Under the pieces are notes generated by a model. It was not told the DNA's origin, ran no database searches, and worked only from the letters and a program-made list of their open reading frames with translations. This document shows, piece by piece, positions 27,578 to 37,283 of a DNA stretch of 64,000 bases. Origin of the DNA: Thalassospira profundimaris WP0211 (GTDB taxonomy: Bacteria; Pseudomonadota; Alphaproteobacteria; Rhodospirillales; Thalassospiraceae); contig NZ_AMRN01000001.1 in NCBI RefSeq assembly GCF_000300275.1, positions 682,001 through 746,000 on the forward strand. The letters run 5' to 3'. Every line of letters starts with the position of its first letter. The stretch's first letter is position 1. Position numbers and translations under genes: made by a program.

Positions 27578-28501
27578 ATGGCACTTGATGCCGATATCCT
27601 GCTGGATCGACGCCGCTTGAAAAAATCCATCTTTCGCTGGCGTGTGGTGGCGGTGATTGCCGTGATCGCGGTGATCGTGATCGGCTTGTCTGGCACCGGT
27701 GTTAAGGACAGTGTTCTGGGCGGACTTGGGCCGCGCATTGTTGAAGTCACCATCGAAGGTGTAATCACCGAAGACCCCTATCTCCTTGATGCGCTAAGCG
27801 CGATTGAAGAAGACAGCGACGTTGTCGGTGTGATTGTCCATATCAACAGCCCGGGTGGCACCATGGTTGGTGGTGAAACGCTGTTTGAGGCGCTGCGCCG
27901 TATTGGCGAAACCCGGCCAATCGTTGCCGAGATGGGGACTGTTGCGGCGTCCGGCGGTTACATGACCGCGATTGCCGCCGACCACATCATTGCCCGCCGT
28001 GGAACGATCACCGGCTCGATTGGGGTGATTTTCCAGTCGATGAATTTCAATGGAACGCTTGAAAAGCTTGGTGTTGAACCGCTGACGGTAAAAAGCGGTC
28101 CGCTTAAAGCTGCACCCAATCCGTTCGAACCTGTTGATGATGTTGCAAAATCGGCCATGCAGGGCCTGATTTCAGACATGTTTGACGTGTTTGTTGAAAT
28201 GGTTGCGACCCGCCGCGATATGTCGGTCGAAACAGTTACGACTCTTGCCGATGGCCGCGTCTATACCGGACAGCAGGCCGTTGCCAACGGATTGATTGAT
28301 GAAATTGGAGGCCGTCGTGAAGCCTTGCGCTGGCTCGAAGAGGAAGCCGGTATCACGACGGATGCACAGGTAGTGCCGCTTGAAATCGAATACCCGGAAG
28401 ACGATTTGATGAGTGCTGTTCTCGAGGGAAGCCTTGGAAAAGTGCTGTCATCTGAGGGGCTTAAACTTGACGGTTTGCTGACGGTCTGGCAACCTGAGTG
28501 A
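27578..28501 (+). CDS. sppA: Signal peptide peptidase SppA, 36-kDa type (S49)
   Basis: The 307-residue membrane protease has one anchor (about residues 20-40, VVAVIAVIAVIVIGL) and an S49 domain: HINSPGGTMVGGE, the serine in AASGGYM, TGSIGVIFQ, and the lysine in SGPLKAAPNPF. It cleaves leftover signal peptides at the periplasmic face. The start at 27578 is preferred over an in-frame TTG at 27548. ihfB follows 71 bp after the stop, a conserved neighbour. Confidence 0.92.
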   Translation: MALDADILLDRRRLKKSIFRWRVVAVIAVIAVIVIGLSGTGVKDSVLGGLGPRIVEVTIEGVITEDPYLLDALSAIEEDSDVVGVIVHINSPGGTMVGGETLFEALRRIGETRPIVAEMGTVAASGGYMTAIAADHIIARRGTITGSIGVIFQSMNFNGTLEKLGVEPLTVKSGPLKAAPNPFEPVDDVAKSAMQGLISDMFDVFVEMVATRRDMSVETVTTLADGRVYTGQQAVANGLIDEIGGRREALRWLEEEAGITTDAQVVPLEIEYPEDDLMSAVLEGSLGKVLSSEGLKLDGLLTVWQPE

Positions 28502-28572
28502 GAGCTTCTTTAAGACATAATCTAATCCGTGGTTGAGTGAGACTGTCAGCACCAACAGGATGGGGCCTGGAA

Positions 28573-28848
28573 ATGACAAAATCTGAATTGATTGCCCGCC
28601 TTGCGGAGATGAACCCGCATCTCTATCAGCGCGACGTTGAGCGGATTGTCGCCACGATCTTTGACGAGATCACAGACGCGCTTGCGCGCGGCGACCGGGT
28701 CGAGCTTCGCGGCTTTGGCGCATTTTCCGTAAAACAGCGTGAGGCCCGCGTCGGCCGTAACCCGCGTACCGGGGATGCGGTTCCTGTCGGTGAGAAAAAG
28801 GTTCCCTATTTCAAAACCGGCAAACAGCTTCGCGAACGTTTGAACTGA
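28573..28848 (+). CDS. ihfB: Integration host factor subunit beta
   Basis: The 91-residue HU/IHF family protein opens [20 protein letters not shown] and has the DNA-minor-groove arm [20 protein letters not shown]. It pairs with IhfA to bend DNA at specific sites. The start at 28573 gives the exact family length; an in-frame upstream start at 28537 is rejected. Confidence 0.96.
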   Translation: MTKSELIARLAEMNPHLYQRDVERIVATIFDEITDALARGDRVELRGFGAFSVKQREARVGRNPRTGDAVPVGEKKVPYFKTGKQLRERLN

Positions 28849-29069
28849 TTCCTGCCTGATTTGTTTTGACCGGCAATCGGGCCTGCGCCACCCGCAACTC
28901 GCCCGATACGACCAGCATGCAACACACAAAAACTGTGTGACTGTTGCCATGGCTTTTGTCCGGTTCTTGCCCCATACTGATCAGAACATTGATCAAACGA
29001 GACCTGCTGCCGGGTTTTGAGCCATCCTGTTTTCGGGGTGGGACAGCCACCGGCACAAGGAGCTAGGTA

Positions 29070-29378
29070 ATGCGCTTCCTTTACTGGATTATTTCCATCC
29101 CGCTTGCCGTACTGATTGCGGTGTTTGCAGTTTCCAACCGGGCATTGGTCACGATTTCGCTTTGGCCCTTGCCGTTTGAAATCGACTTGCCGCTGTTCCT
29201 GCCGATCATGGTTGCGTTGTTGATCGGACTTGGGATCGGCTTTGCCTTTGAATGGTTGCTGCAAGGCAAGCACCGCCGTGCCGCACGGCGCATGGATAGC
29301 GAACTCAAGCGCATCAAGACGGATGACACCACGCCATCCACCCCAAATACCGATCAAAAGGCCATCGGCCAAAGCTGA
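29070..29378 (+). CDS. LapA family membrane protein (DUF1049)
   Basis: The 102-residue protein has two membrane segments (about 4-22 and 42-62) with the motif LPIMVALLIGLGIGFAFEWL and a basic cytoplasmic tail. LapA/LapB-type proteins act in outer-membrane lipopolysaccharide control in enteric bacteria; the alphaproteobacterial role is less clear. An AAGGAG site precedes the ATG by nine bases. It lies between ihfB and pyrF. Confidence 0.82.
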   Translation: MRFLYWIISIPLAVLIAVFAVSNRALVTISLWPLPFEIDLPLFLPIMVALLIGLGIGFAFEWLLQGKHRRAARRMDSELKRIKTDDTTPSTPNTDQKAIGQS

Positions 29379-29385
29379 TCAAGTC

Positions 29386-29418
29386 AAAGGGCTCCGTTTC
29401 GGGGCCCTTTTGCTTTTT
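29386..29418 (+). terminator. Terminator after the lapA-like gene
   Basis: AAAGGGC...TCCG pairs with CGGG...GCCCTTT (29386-29410) around a TTT loop, followed by TGCTTTTT. Confidence 0.85.
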
Positions 29419-29559
29419 GCCGCATGGCGTCAATGTCTGTTCGAAAGCCGATTTGACATTGGCCTTTGGGGCCAAATCGGCTAAGCCATGTCCGGTCCGC
29501 TATGAAATTTGCTGCGAAAAGCTGGGCCATGACCCATTGCCAGCCCGCCGGAGGACCCC

Positions 29560-30282
29560 ATGACCCAGACCCTTGCCGCCAAAGATCGCATCTATTGCGC
29601 GATTGATACCACCGATCTTGATCATGCAATCAATCTGGCATCGAAGCTGTCGGGTGTTATCGGCGGGGCCAAGCTTGGCAAGGAATTCTTCGCAGCCCAC
29701 GGGCCACAAGGGGTCCGGGCGGTTGCCAAAACCGGCATGCCGATCTTCCTTGATGTCAAATATCACGATATCCCCAACACGGTGGCCGGCGCCATTCGTG
29801 CTGTCACGCCATTGGGTGTCAGGATCGTCAATGTCCATGCCGCCGGTGGTTTGGAGATGATGAAACGTGCCGGTGATGCGGCGCGTGAAGCTGCCGACAA
29901 GGCGGGTGTCGACGTGCCGTGGGTGATTGCCGTAACGATCCTGACCAGCATGGATCAGGGCGATCTCGATGATGTCGGCCTCAAGGGCCCGATTGAAGAT
30001 CGCGTGGTCAAGCTGGCTGAACTGACCCAAAAGGCCGGTCTGGATGGTGTTGTCTGTTCCGCACAGGAAATCACCCCGGTGCGCAAGGCCTTGGGCCCGG
30101 ACTTCAAGCTGATCACACCGGGTATTCGCTCAAGCTGGGCGGCAAGTGACGATCAGAAACGCATCGTTACCCCGGCCGATGCCGTCGCCATGGGAAGTGA
30201 CGTTCTGGTGATTGGTCGCCCGATCACCAAGGCCGAAGATCCGATTGCTGCGGCGCAAAAAATCGTCGCCGAACTTTCCTGA
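29560..30282 (+). CDS. pyrF: Orotidine 5'-phosphate decarboxylase
   Basis: The 240-residue TIM-barrel enzyme makes UMP, the last step of pyrimidine synthesis. The active-site block LDVKYHDIPNTVAGAI carries the catalytic Asp-Lys-Asp tetrad part, and TPGIRS and VIGRPITKA mark the phosphate-binding end. GGAGG lies five bases before the ATG. Confidence 0.95.
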   Translation: MTQTLAAKDRIYCAIDTTDLDHAINLASKLSGVIGGAKLGKEFFAAHGPQGVRAVAKTGMPIFLDVKYHDIPNTVAGAIRAVTPLGVRIVNVHAAGGLEMMKRAGDAAREAADKAGVDVPWVIAVTILTSMDQGDLDDVGLKGPIEDRVVKLAELTQKAGLDGVVCSAQEITPVRKALGPDFKLITPGIRSSWAASDDQKRIVTPADAVAMGSDVLVIGRPITKAEDPIAAAQKIVAELS

Positions 30283-30504
30283 TCCACGATCCTCAATCTC
30301 TGCCTATGCTGCATCATGCCGGTGCCTTGCCGTAATCCGGGCAAGACAGGCTGCCATGCAAATTTCGCGATGGATTTGTTCACCGCATTATCTCAGAATT
30401 GAATCGTTTCAAAATTTGCTGCATGATGCATATCTCGCAGTTGCACAAAACGTTGGCCGCGCCACCCGCGTCACCTGCGCCAAAGTTGATCTGGATATTC
30501 TGAC

Positions 30505-31713
30505 ATGACAGATACCGTCACCCGCCCCGGATTTTTCGGGAACCTGCCGATTCTGGCCCTCGCCCTTGCGTCATTCGGGATCGGCACCACCGAGTTTGTC
30601 ATCATGGGGCTTCTGCCCGATGTGGCGCTTGATCTTGGTGTGAGCATTCCCGATGCCGGGCTGCTGGTGACGGGCTATGCCCTTGGTGTCACGTTTGGCG
30701 CGCCGTTTCTGGCGATTGCCACCGCGCGCATGGACCGTCGACGGGCCTTGTTGCTGCTGATTTCGATCTTCATTCTCGGCAACTTCCTGTGTGCGATTGC
30801 CCCTGATTACTGGCTTTTGATGGCAGCCCGTGTGGTCACTGCATTTTGCCATGGTGCGTTCTTTGGGCTTGGCGCTGTTGTCGCCTCAAACCTTGTCGCC
30901 CCGCATAAACGGGTTCAGGCGATTGCCCTGATGTTTTCCGGTCTGACGCTGGCCAATGTGCTGGGCGTACCGTTTGGCACGGCCCTTGGTCAGGAACTTG
31001 GCTGGCGTTCGACCTTCTGGGCAGTCGTGGCTATTGGTGTTGTTGCCGCCAGCGCGCTTTATGTTGCCCTGCCGCGCCAGATTGCCGCATCGACCGGCAG
31101 CCTGTGGCTTGAAGCCAAGTCGCTTGGCAAAAAACAGGTCCTGCTGGCGATGCTGATTTCGGTTCTGGCCTCGGCCAGCTTGTTCAGCGTCTTTACCTAT
31201 ATCACCCCGATGTTGCAGGAAATCACCGGCATTACCCCGCGTCAGGTAACCTATGTGTTGCTGCTGTTCGGGGTTGGCTTGACGGTGGGCAACTATATCG
31301 GTGGGCGTTTGGGGGACTGGCGTTTGATGCCTGCCATCATTATGGCCTTTGCCTTGCTGATTGCGATTCTTGCCCTGTTCACCGAAACGCTGACGTCGGT
31401 CATTCCGGCAGTCGCAACCGTGATGCTGTGGGGCGTGGTGGCATTTGCACTGGTGTCCCCGCTTCAGATGCGCGTGGTGAACGAGGCGTCCGATGCGCCT
31501 AACCTTGCCTCAACCCTTAATCAGGGTGCCTTTAACCTTGGCAATGCTGCGGGCGCATGGTTTGGCGGTATTGCCATTACCCAGGGCGTTTCCTATCAGC
31601 ATATCCCGTGGCTGGGAGCCGGAATTGCCGTTCTGGCCCTGTTGGCAACGGTCTGGAGCCACTTGCTTGATCGCCGCGACGAAGTCCTTGTCGAAAACGG
31701 CGCCAGCGCCTGA
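30505..31713 (+). CDS. MFS transporter, drug:H+ antiporter-1 type (AraJ/YdhP-like)
   Basis: The 402-residue protein has twelve membrane segments. Motifs include FGIGTTEFVIMGLLPDVALD in the first segment and RMDRRRALLL in the 2-3 loop, typical of the arabinose-efflux/AraJ group. It is a proton-driven exporter of unknown substrate. Its ribosome site is weak. No regulator is adjacent. Confidence 0.88.
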   Translation: MTDTVTRPGFFGNLPILALALASFGIGTTEFVIMGLLPDVALDLGVSIPDAGLLVTGYALGVTFGAPFLAIATARMDRRRALLLLISIFILGNFLCAIAPDYWLLMAARVVTAFCHGAFFGLGAVVASNLVAPHKRVQAIALMFSGLTLANVLGVPFGTALGQELGWRSTFWAVVAIGVVAASALYVALPRQIAASTGSLWLEAKSLGKKQVLLAMLISVLASASLFSVFTYITPMLQEITGITPRQVTYVLLLFGVGLTVGNYIGGRLGDWRLMPAIIMAFALLIAILALFTETLTSVIPAVATVMLWGVVAFALVSPLQMRVVNEASDAPNLASTLNQGAFNLGNAAGAWFGGIAITQGVSYQHIPWLGAGIAVLALLATVWSHLLDRRDEVLVENGASA

Positions 31714-31720
31714 ATAAAAC

Positions 31721-31754
31721 AAAACCCGTCAGCCTCAAGCTTGACGGGTTTTTC
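31721..31754. terminator. Bidirectional terminator between the MFS gene and the TSUP gene
   Basis: Arms AAAACCCGTCA (31721-31731) and TTGACGGGTTTT (31741-31752) with a T-run on both strands, between converging genes. Confidence 0.88.
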
Positions 31755-31780
31755 TTTGTCCGGTCGATAAGTGGTCGAGC

Positions 31781-32584
31781 TCAGCTTACCCAGTGGCGAA
31801 TCTGATCCCAGCTTTGGCTGATGGTGGTTCCATACTGATCAATGATCAGCTTGATCGATATTGCGATTGATGTGACGACCAGAAGCGGCCGTACCAAACG
31901 CGCACCGACCTTCATCACCATATGGGATCCGATCTGTGCGCCGATCAAGGCGCCAACGGCCATCACCCCGCCAACAATCCAGACGACCTCACCCCCGGCG
32001 ATAAACATCACCAAGGATGCAAAGTTCGACGTGAAATTCAGAACCTTGGTATGGGCGGTTGCCTTGGTCATGTTAAAACCAAGCAGGGCAACAAAGGCGA
32101 TAGAAAAGAACGATCCGGTGCCCGGCCCAAAGAACCCGTCATAGAACCCGATGCCAAACCCGGCGGTAAAGGCAAAGGTGGCTTTGCCAATCATCTGATG
32201 GGCATCAATGTCACCCACACGCGGCGAAAACAGGAAATAAAGCGCAATCAGGATCAAAAGCCCCGGCAGGATGGTCATCAGAATACCGGGATCGAGCATC
32301 TGCACCAGAACCGTGCCGAGTGCCGATCCGGCAAAGGTCAGGACAATCGCCAAAACCATATCGCGCGGATCAACATGCCCCTTGCGAATGAAATTAAGCG
32401 ACGCACTGAAACTGCCAAAACTGCCTTGCAGCTTGTTGGTCGCCAATGCCTGGGCCGGGGTGACACCGGCCCATAACAGGGCCGGGATGGTAATCAACCC
32501 GCCGCCGCCTGCAATCGCATCGACAAAGCCAGCAAGGGTGGCAACCGCAAACAGGATCACTAAAAGATCTAAACCAAATTCCAT
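31781..32584 (-). CDS. TSUP family permease (TauE/SafE, PF01925)
   Basis: The 267-residue membrane protein has about eight hydrophobic segments with FVDAIAGGGGLITIPALL near the N-terminus and GFYDGFFGPGTGSFF in the middle, the two repeat signatures of TSUP permeases. Members export sulfite, sulfoacetate or other organosulfur anions. The ATG at 32584 places the first membrane segment at the start; a frame to 32713 adds 43 unsupported residues. It diverges from mutM. Confidence 0.85.
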   Translation of the reverse strand: MEFGLDLLVILFAVATLAGFVDAIAGGGGLITIPALLWAGVTPAQALATNKLQGSFGSFSASLNFIRKGHVDPRDMVLAIVLTFAGSALGTVLVQMLDPGILMTILPGLLILIALYFLFSPRVGDIDAHQMIGKATFAFTAGFGIGFYDGFFGPGTGSFFSIAFVALLGFNMTKATAHTKVLNFTSNFASLVMFIAGGEVVWIVGGVMAVGALIGAQIGSHMVMKVGARLVRPLLVVTSIAISIKLIIDQYGTTISQSWDQIRHWVS

Positions 32585-32759
32585 CTGGCCGCTTTCAAAT
32601 TGGGGCGCGACCGCACAACTGGGGGCGATGCGGTCTTTCAAAACAGCGCACATCATATGGCTTTGCGTGCATGCGTCCAGTGGGATCGATTTCAGTCGTT
32701 GAATTGCGCGCAAGCCGTAGTCTAAAAGTCACACACCCTTGTTTATATGAGTTCCAGAT

Positions 32760-33599
32760 ATGCCCGAATTGCCAGAGGTCGAAACAGTCACCCGTGGTCT
32801 GACACCCGTCATGGAAGGACGGGTGGTCAATCATGTGGTACAGCGACGTGCAAACCTGCGCTTTCCCTTCCCGGAGGGTTTTGTTGATCGCATGGCCGGG
32901 CGCACCATCAATCAGCTGACCCGGCGGGCAAAATACATTCTGGGCTACCTTGATGACGGGCAGGTGCTGCTGATCCATCTTGGCATGTCTGGTCGCATGA
33001 CCATTCACAATGATCCGACTGTCGAGGTGCCCGAAGCGGGCAAGCATGACCATGTCGATTTTGTCATGGCCGATGGGGCTGTGGTGCGGTTCAACGATCC
33101 GCGGCGCTTTGGTGTCATTACCCTGATCGCGGGCGACGAGGTCGCCAGTCACAAGATGCTGGCTGGTATCGGGCCCGAGCCACTTGGCAATGCGTTTAAT
33201 GCCGATGTGCTGGCGGCGGGAATCGCCAAACGGGCAAGCCCGATCAAGACCGTACTGCTGGATCAGAAACTGGTGGCTGGTCTTGGCAACATCTATGTCT
33301 GCGAAGCCTTGTTCCGATCAGGCATCGCACCGGACCGTCTGGCAAAGGATCTCAAACCCGGCGAAATCGAACGTCTTTACCGCGAAATCCGTCTCGTGCT
33401 GGAAGATGCGATTGCTGCCGGTGGTTCAAGCCTTAAGGACTACCGTCAAAGCAATGGCGAGCTTGGCTATTTCCAGCACAATTTCCGTGTCTATGGCCGC
33501 GAAGGCGAAACCTGCATCGCCGATGGTTGCGATAGCACCATCGCGCGCATCGTACAGGCCGGCCGGTCGACCTTCTTCTGCCCAACCTGCCAGAAATAA
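32760..33599 (+). CDS. mutM: Formamidopyrimidine-DNA glycosylase
   Basis: The 279-residue base-excision enzyme removes 8-oxoguanine and ring-opened purines. The mature N-terminus PELPEVETV gives the catalytic proline and Glu; Lys is in TRRAKYILG. A helix-two-turn-helix lies in QKLVAGLGNIYVCEALF, and the C-terminal zinc finger has CIADGC and CPTC. The order mutM, enoyl-CoA hydratase, rpsT, dnaA is common in alphaproteobacteria. Confidence 0.96.
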   Translation: MPELPEVETVTRGLTPVMEGRVVNHVVQRRANLRFPFPEGFVDRMAGRTINQLTRRAKYILGYLDDGQVLLIHLGMSGRMTIHNDPTVEVPEAGKHDHVDFVMADGAVVRFNDPRRFGVITLIAGDEVASHKMLAGIGPEPLGNAFNADVLAAGIAKRASPIKTVLLDQKLVAGLGNIYVCEALFRSGIAPDRLAKDLKPGEIERLYREIRLVLEDAIAAGGSSLKDYRQSNGELGYFQHNFRVYGREGETCIADGCDSTIARIVQAGRSTFFCPTCQK

Positions 33600-33785
33600 T
33601 ATGGACGGTACCCGTCTCTGAAAGTCGGGGTAGCTAAAGGCGCCGATAACAGGTTCGGTTGCGGCCCGGGATCAAAATCGGTAAAACAGTATCAAATTAT
33701 GGTTTCAGGCGAATCGGCCCGATAACCCCAAAGCGACTCACACCCTGAGTCCCGCGGGCCGAACAGCGATAAAAGGATCACTTGC

Positions 33786-34562
33786 ATGTCTTATGAAAAC
33801 ATCATCGCCGAGAAAAAGGGCAATGTCGGCCTGATCACGCTTAACCGTCCCAAGGCGCTCAATGCGCTGTGTGATGCGCTGATCAAGGATATCGGTGCCG
33901 CCCTTGATGATTTCGAATCCGATGAGGACATCCGCGCCATCGTCATTACCGGGTCGGACCGCGCCTTTGCCGCCGGTGCCGACATCAAGGAAATGGCCGA
34001 TTACGACTATATGGACGTCTATAAGAACGACTTCATCACCAAGGGCTGGACCCGGGTTGCAAGCTGCCGCAAGCCGACCATTGCCGCGGTCGCCGGATTC
34101 GCATTGGGCGGTGGCTGTGAAATGGCGATGATGTGCGACATCATGATTGCCGCCGACACCGCCAAGTTCGGTCAGCCGGAAATCACCATCGGCACCATTC
34201 CCGGTGCGGGCGGCACACAGCGCCTGACCCGTGCAGTTGGCAAGGCCAAGGCGATGGAAATGTGCCTGACCGGGCGCATGATGGATGCCGAGGAAGCTGA
34301 ACGTGCCGGACTGGTTGCGCGAATCGTCCCGGCCGACTCGTTGCTCGATGAAGCCATGCAACTGGCCGAAAAGATCGCTTCCTTCTCGGGCCCGGTATCG
34401 ATGAAGGTCAAGGAATCGGTCAACAAGGCCTATGAGATGACCCTGACCGAAGGCCTGATGTTCGAACGTCGCGAATTCCATTCGACCTTCGCACTCGAAG
34501 ATCGCGCAGAAGGCATGAAAGCCTTTGGCGAGAAACGTAAGCCCGCGTTCAAGCACCGCTGA
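33786..34562 (+). CDS. Enoyl-CoA hydratase
   Basis: The 258-residue crotonase-fold enzyme has the oxyanion-hole block [11 protein letters not shown] and both catalytic glutamates in context ([13 protein letters not shown] and [20 protein letters not shown]). It hydrates trans-2-enoyl-CoA in beta-oxidation, most like short-chain FadB1/Ech proteins. AAGGA lies eight bases before the ATG. Confidence 0.92.
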   Translation: MSYENIIAEKKGNVGLITLNRPKALNALCDALIKDIGAALDDFESDEDIRAIVITGSDRAFAAGADIKEMADYDYMDVYKNDFITKGWTRVASCRKPTIAAVAGFALGGGCEMAMMCDIMIAADTAKFGQPEITIGTIPGAGGTQRLTRAVGKAKAMEMCLTGRMMDAEEAERAGLVARIVPADSLLDEAMQLAEKIASFSGPVSMKVKESVNKAYEMTLTEGLMFERREFHSTFALEDRAEGMKAFGEKRKPAFKHR

Positions 34563-34663
34563 TTGCGGGGTGATCAGGGCAAGTTGACCTCTGATTCCAT
34601 GCCTGCATATCTGCCTTGCGGCGCAAAAGAGTCCGAAGCCGCAGAAATTGGCGGCATCGGGGG

Positions 34664-34692
34664 TTGACGAGGGTTTCGGACAGAGCTATAAG
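34664..34692 (+). promoter_or_regulatory. Promoter of rpsT
   Basis: TTGACG (34664-34669) and TATAAG (34687-34692) are 17 bases apart, 47 bp before the rpsT start codon, a close match to the housekeeping consensus. Confidence 0.75.
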
Positions 34693-34738
34693 CCGCGCTC
34701 CGAATTACGTAACATTTGTTTGAAGAGACAGGTTCGCA

Positions 34739-34999
34739 ATGGCTCACCATAAATCGGCCAAGAAGCGCATTCGCCGCAACGCCGCACGTGCAGAAGTTAA
34801 TGGTGCACGTATCGGTCGCATTCGTACCTTCGTTAAGAAGGTCGAGGCTGCGCTGAACACTGGCGATAAAGATGCTGCTCTGGCTGCGATGAAAATCGCT
34901 GAGCCGGAAATGGCGCGTGGCGCACAGCTTGGTGTTCTGCACAAGAACACCGTTGCTCGCAAGGTTTCGCGCCTGACCGCGCGTATCAAAGCGCTTTAA
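34739..34999 (+). CDS. rpsT: 30S ribosomal protein S20
   Basis: The 86-residue basic protein opens [20 protein letters not shown] and ends [11 protein letters not shown], the standard S20 sequence, binding 16S rRNA during early 30S assembly. It has its own promoter and terminator. Confidence 0.97.
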   Translation: MAHHKSAKKRIRRNAARAEVNGARIGRIRTFVKKVEAALNTGDKDAALAAMKIAEPEMARGAQLGVLHKNTVARKVSRLTARIKAL

Positions 35000-35025
35000 T
35001 TTATCCCTTACGGGATGGCGAGTCG

Positions 35026-35052
35026 AAGGCCGCACCTCGGGTGCGGCCTTTT
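35026..35052 (+). terminator. Terminator of rpsT
   Basis: Perfect 11-bp arms AAGGCCGCACC and GGTGCGGCCTT with loop TCG, followed by TT. Confidence 0.9.
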
Positions 35053-35388
35053 CGCTGCCCGGATTTCGCAGAATCACCTTTTGTTCCTTGGTTGCGCGGG
35101 TGCAAGAAACCGCAGAAAACAAGGGCCGTTTTGGTTGCGAAATCCTTTTAACGTTCTGTTAAAGATCGCCTTGCCTGATGTGGGTCACATCAGTACAGTG
35201 TTTGAACTTCGCAGGCCGCGCAAAGCGACCAGTGACGAAGAACTAAAAACAAAAGGCGCGAGTACACTTCCTGATTTTGTGGAAGGCCAACGTGTTGGTC
35301 ACTGCGGTGATCAACGCGACACAGTATCGTTTTGTCTTTTGCGGTCTTTGTGGTGGTGAAATCGGGATATCGGGGAAAGGTTCTTACA
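35053..35388 (+). promoter_or_regulatory. dnaA upstream control region
   Basis: This gene-free 336-bp region carries a perfect CtrA-type site TTAA-CGTTCTG-TTAA (35148-35162) and, 12 bases on, a perfect 8-bp palindrome CTGATGTG/CACATCAG around GGT (35175-35193). Only one weak DnaA-box-like word (TGTGGAAGG, near 35279) is present, so this is a promoter/operator region and does not look like the replication origin. Confidence 0.6.
35148..35162. promoter_or_regulatory. CtrA-type binding motif upstream of dnaA
   Basis: Exact TTAA-N7-TTAA spacing. In alphaproteobacteria CtrA binds this sequence to couple replication and division to the cell cycle. The site is 227 bp before the dnaA start codon. 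Chance occurrence of an 8-base match is possible. Confidence 0.5.
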
Positions 35389-36954
35389 GTGCAGCACGCC
35401 GTGAGGGACACACAATCGGCACTTGGGCAATCCAACGGGGGGATTGCGGGTGACCAGCACGCAGCACTTGATGATCACGCAGTGGCAACCTGGCAAGTCG
35501 TACGCGAAAAGCTGCGCGCCGAATTTGGCGCAACAGCCTATCGTTACTGGCTGGAGCCCGTTGCCCTGATGGCAGTAGAAGCCGGTGTGGCCCGTTTGGG
35601 TGCACCGACTCGTGCCATGCGTGACTGGGTGACGCAGCACTATCTCGACCGTATCCAGAATTTCTGGCACGCCGAAGATTCCGATGTGCATTTCGTTGAA
35701 ATCAATATCGTTTCGGGCGCGACTGCGCAGAACGATGCGTCTGCTTCGGGTTCTTCTTCGACCAAGTCGACATCGGCAAACGCCACGACCGCGCGCACCA
35801 AATCCGCGCGCACTTCCCATTCCTCAGGCCATTCCACAAGCCATTCCACGGAAAACAACACCGTGGTCAGTGCGCCGTCCCAGTCAAATGGATCGGGCCG
35901 CACCGCCATTGCCAGCATGTCTGACGACGGCATCTCGGCTGCCCTGGATCCGCGCTACACCTTTGATAACTTCGTGCTGGGCAAACCAAACGAGTTCGCC
36001 TATGCCGCCGCCCGCCGTCTGGCAGAGGCCGAATCGGTGCCGTTCAACCCGCTGTTCCTCTATGGTGGCGTTGGTCTTGGTAAAACCCACCTGATGCACG
36101 CGATTGCTTGGCATATTCGCCGCACCCAGCCGCATCGCACGGTGATCTACCTGTCGGCCGAAAAATTCATGTATCGCTTCATTCGGGCGCTGCGCGACAA
36201 GAACACGGTCGATTTCAAGGACCAGTTCCGCTCGGTCGATGTGCTGATGGTGGATGATGTCCAGTTCATCTCGGGCAAGGATTCGACCCAGGAAGAATTC
36301 TTCCACACCTTCAACGCGCTGGTCGATCAGGGCCGTCAGATCATTGTGTCTGCCGACAAGTCGCCCTCTGATCTTGAAGACATCGAAGAACGCCTGCGCT
36401 CGCGTCTGGGCTCTGGCCTTGTGGCCGATATTCACGCCACCACCTACGAGCTGCGTCTGGGTATCTTGGAGGCCAAGGCCGAACGTCAGGGTGTCGAACT
36501 GCCCCAGCGGGTCATGGAATTCCTTGCCCACAAGATCACCGCCAACGTGCGTGAGCTTGAAGGTGCGCTTAACCGCGTGATCGCTCATTCCCAGCTGGTC
36601 GGTCGCGAGATCGGGCTGGAAATGGTTCAGGACATCCTCCATGACGTCCTGCGCGCTTCCGAGCGCCGGGTTTCGATCGAGGAAATCCAGAAACGCGTGG
36701 CCGAGCATTTCAACATCAAGGTGTCGGACATGCATTCCGCCCGTCGTGCGCGTGCGGTCGCCCGTCCGCGTCAGGTGGCAATGTATCTGTCCAAGCAGCT
36801 CACCACCCACTCGCTGCCGGAAATCGGTCGCAAGTTTGGCGGTCGTGACCACACCACGGTGATGCATGCGGTGCGCAAGATCGAAGAACTGCACGGAACC
36901 GATCCGTCACTCTGCGAAGATATCGATCTGCTGCGTCGGATGCTCGAAAGCTGA
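35389..36954 (+). CDS. dnaA: Chromosomal replication initiator protein DnaA
   Basis: The 521-residue protein has all four domains: domain I (about 25-95, WQVVREKLRAEFGATAYRYW), a long Ser/Thr-rich linker (about 105-185), the AAA+ domain with Walker A GGVGLGKTHLMHA near 225 and Walker B LMVDDVQFIS, and the C-terminal DNA-binding domain ending with the signature GGRDHTTVMHAVRKIEEL. It melts oriC and loads the helicase. The GTG at 35389 is selected because GGGGAAAGG lies eight bases upstream; in-frame codons further up lack a site. Confidence 0.95.
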   Translation: MQHAVRDTQSALGQSNGGIAGDQHAALDDHAVATWQVVREKLRAEFGATAYRYWLEPVALMAVEAGVARLGAPTRAMRDWVTQHYLDRIQNFWHAEDSDVHFVEINIVSGATAQNDASASGSSSTKSTSANATTARTKSARTSHSSGHSTSHSTENNTVVSAPSQSNGSGRTAIASMSDDGISAALDPRYTFDNFVLGKPNEFAYAAARRLAEAESVPFNPLFLYGGVGLGKTHLMHAIAWHIRRTQPHRTVIYLSAEKFMYRFIRALRDKNTVDFKDQFRSVDVLMVDDVQFISGKDSTQEEFFHTFNALVDQGRQIIVSADKSPSDLEDIEERLRSRLGSGLVADIHATTYELRLGILEAKAERQGVELPQRVMEFLAHKITANVRELEGALNRVIAHSQLVGREIGLEMVQDILHDVLRASERRVSIEEIQKRVAEHFNIKVSDMHSARRARAVARPRQVAMYLSKQLTTHSLPEIGRKFGGRDHTTVMHAVRKIEELHGTDPSLCEDIDLLRRMLES

Positions 36955-37283
36955 TTGCGCGTAAAAGCGTGTCGAAATGTTGTTATTCAAGATGAAATCC
37001 GCCGTGTTTTCCGGCGGATTTTGTTTTTGAATCAGCTGGATTTTTAGCTGCAATTTTATCATCGAAACTGCGAGTCGCGCGGTTTGCGCCGCTTTGCGCG
37101 TTCGGGGCGTATTTTTGTCCGCCGACTCCTTTTATTTGCTTGGGTTTAGGCCGTAAAAATCCTTCGATTTCCAAGCCAGCATGTTATAATGCGATTTCCG
37201 CACCCGAAAGGGTGTGGGTCAGGTAAGAAAACCGATTAAAAATCAATTTGTTAAACGAATACTGACAGACGGATAGGACGGGC
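36955..37283. other. 329-bp gap between dnaA and dnaN
   Basis: Contains the dnaA terminator (36995-37029) and then an AT-rich stretch to the dnaN start. Short runs such as GATTAAAAATCAATTTGTTAA near 37232 look promoter-like. No cluster of DnaA boxes was seen. Confidence 0.5.
36995..37029 (+). terminator. Terminator of dnaA
   Basis: Arms AAATCCGCC (36995-37003) and GGCGGATTT (37013-37021), followed by TGTTTTT. dnaN therefore has its own promoter. Confidence 0.88.

Noticed and set aside
30212..30508. 98-codon frame overlapping the end of pyrF
   Set aside because: It is a shifted shadow of pyrF for its first third, has no ribosome site and lacks a protein-like composition.
35000..37283. Replication origin next to dnaA
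   Set aside because: Only one weak DnaA-box-like word and no AT-rich repeat cluster were seen on either side of dnaA. In alphaproteobacteria the origin is often elsewhere.
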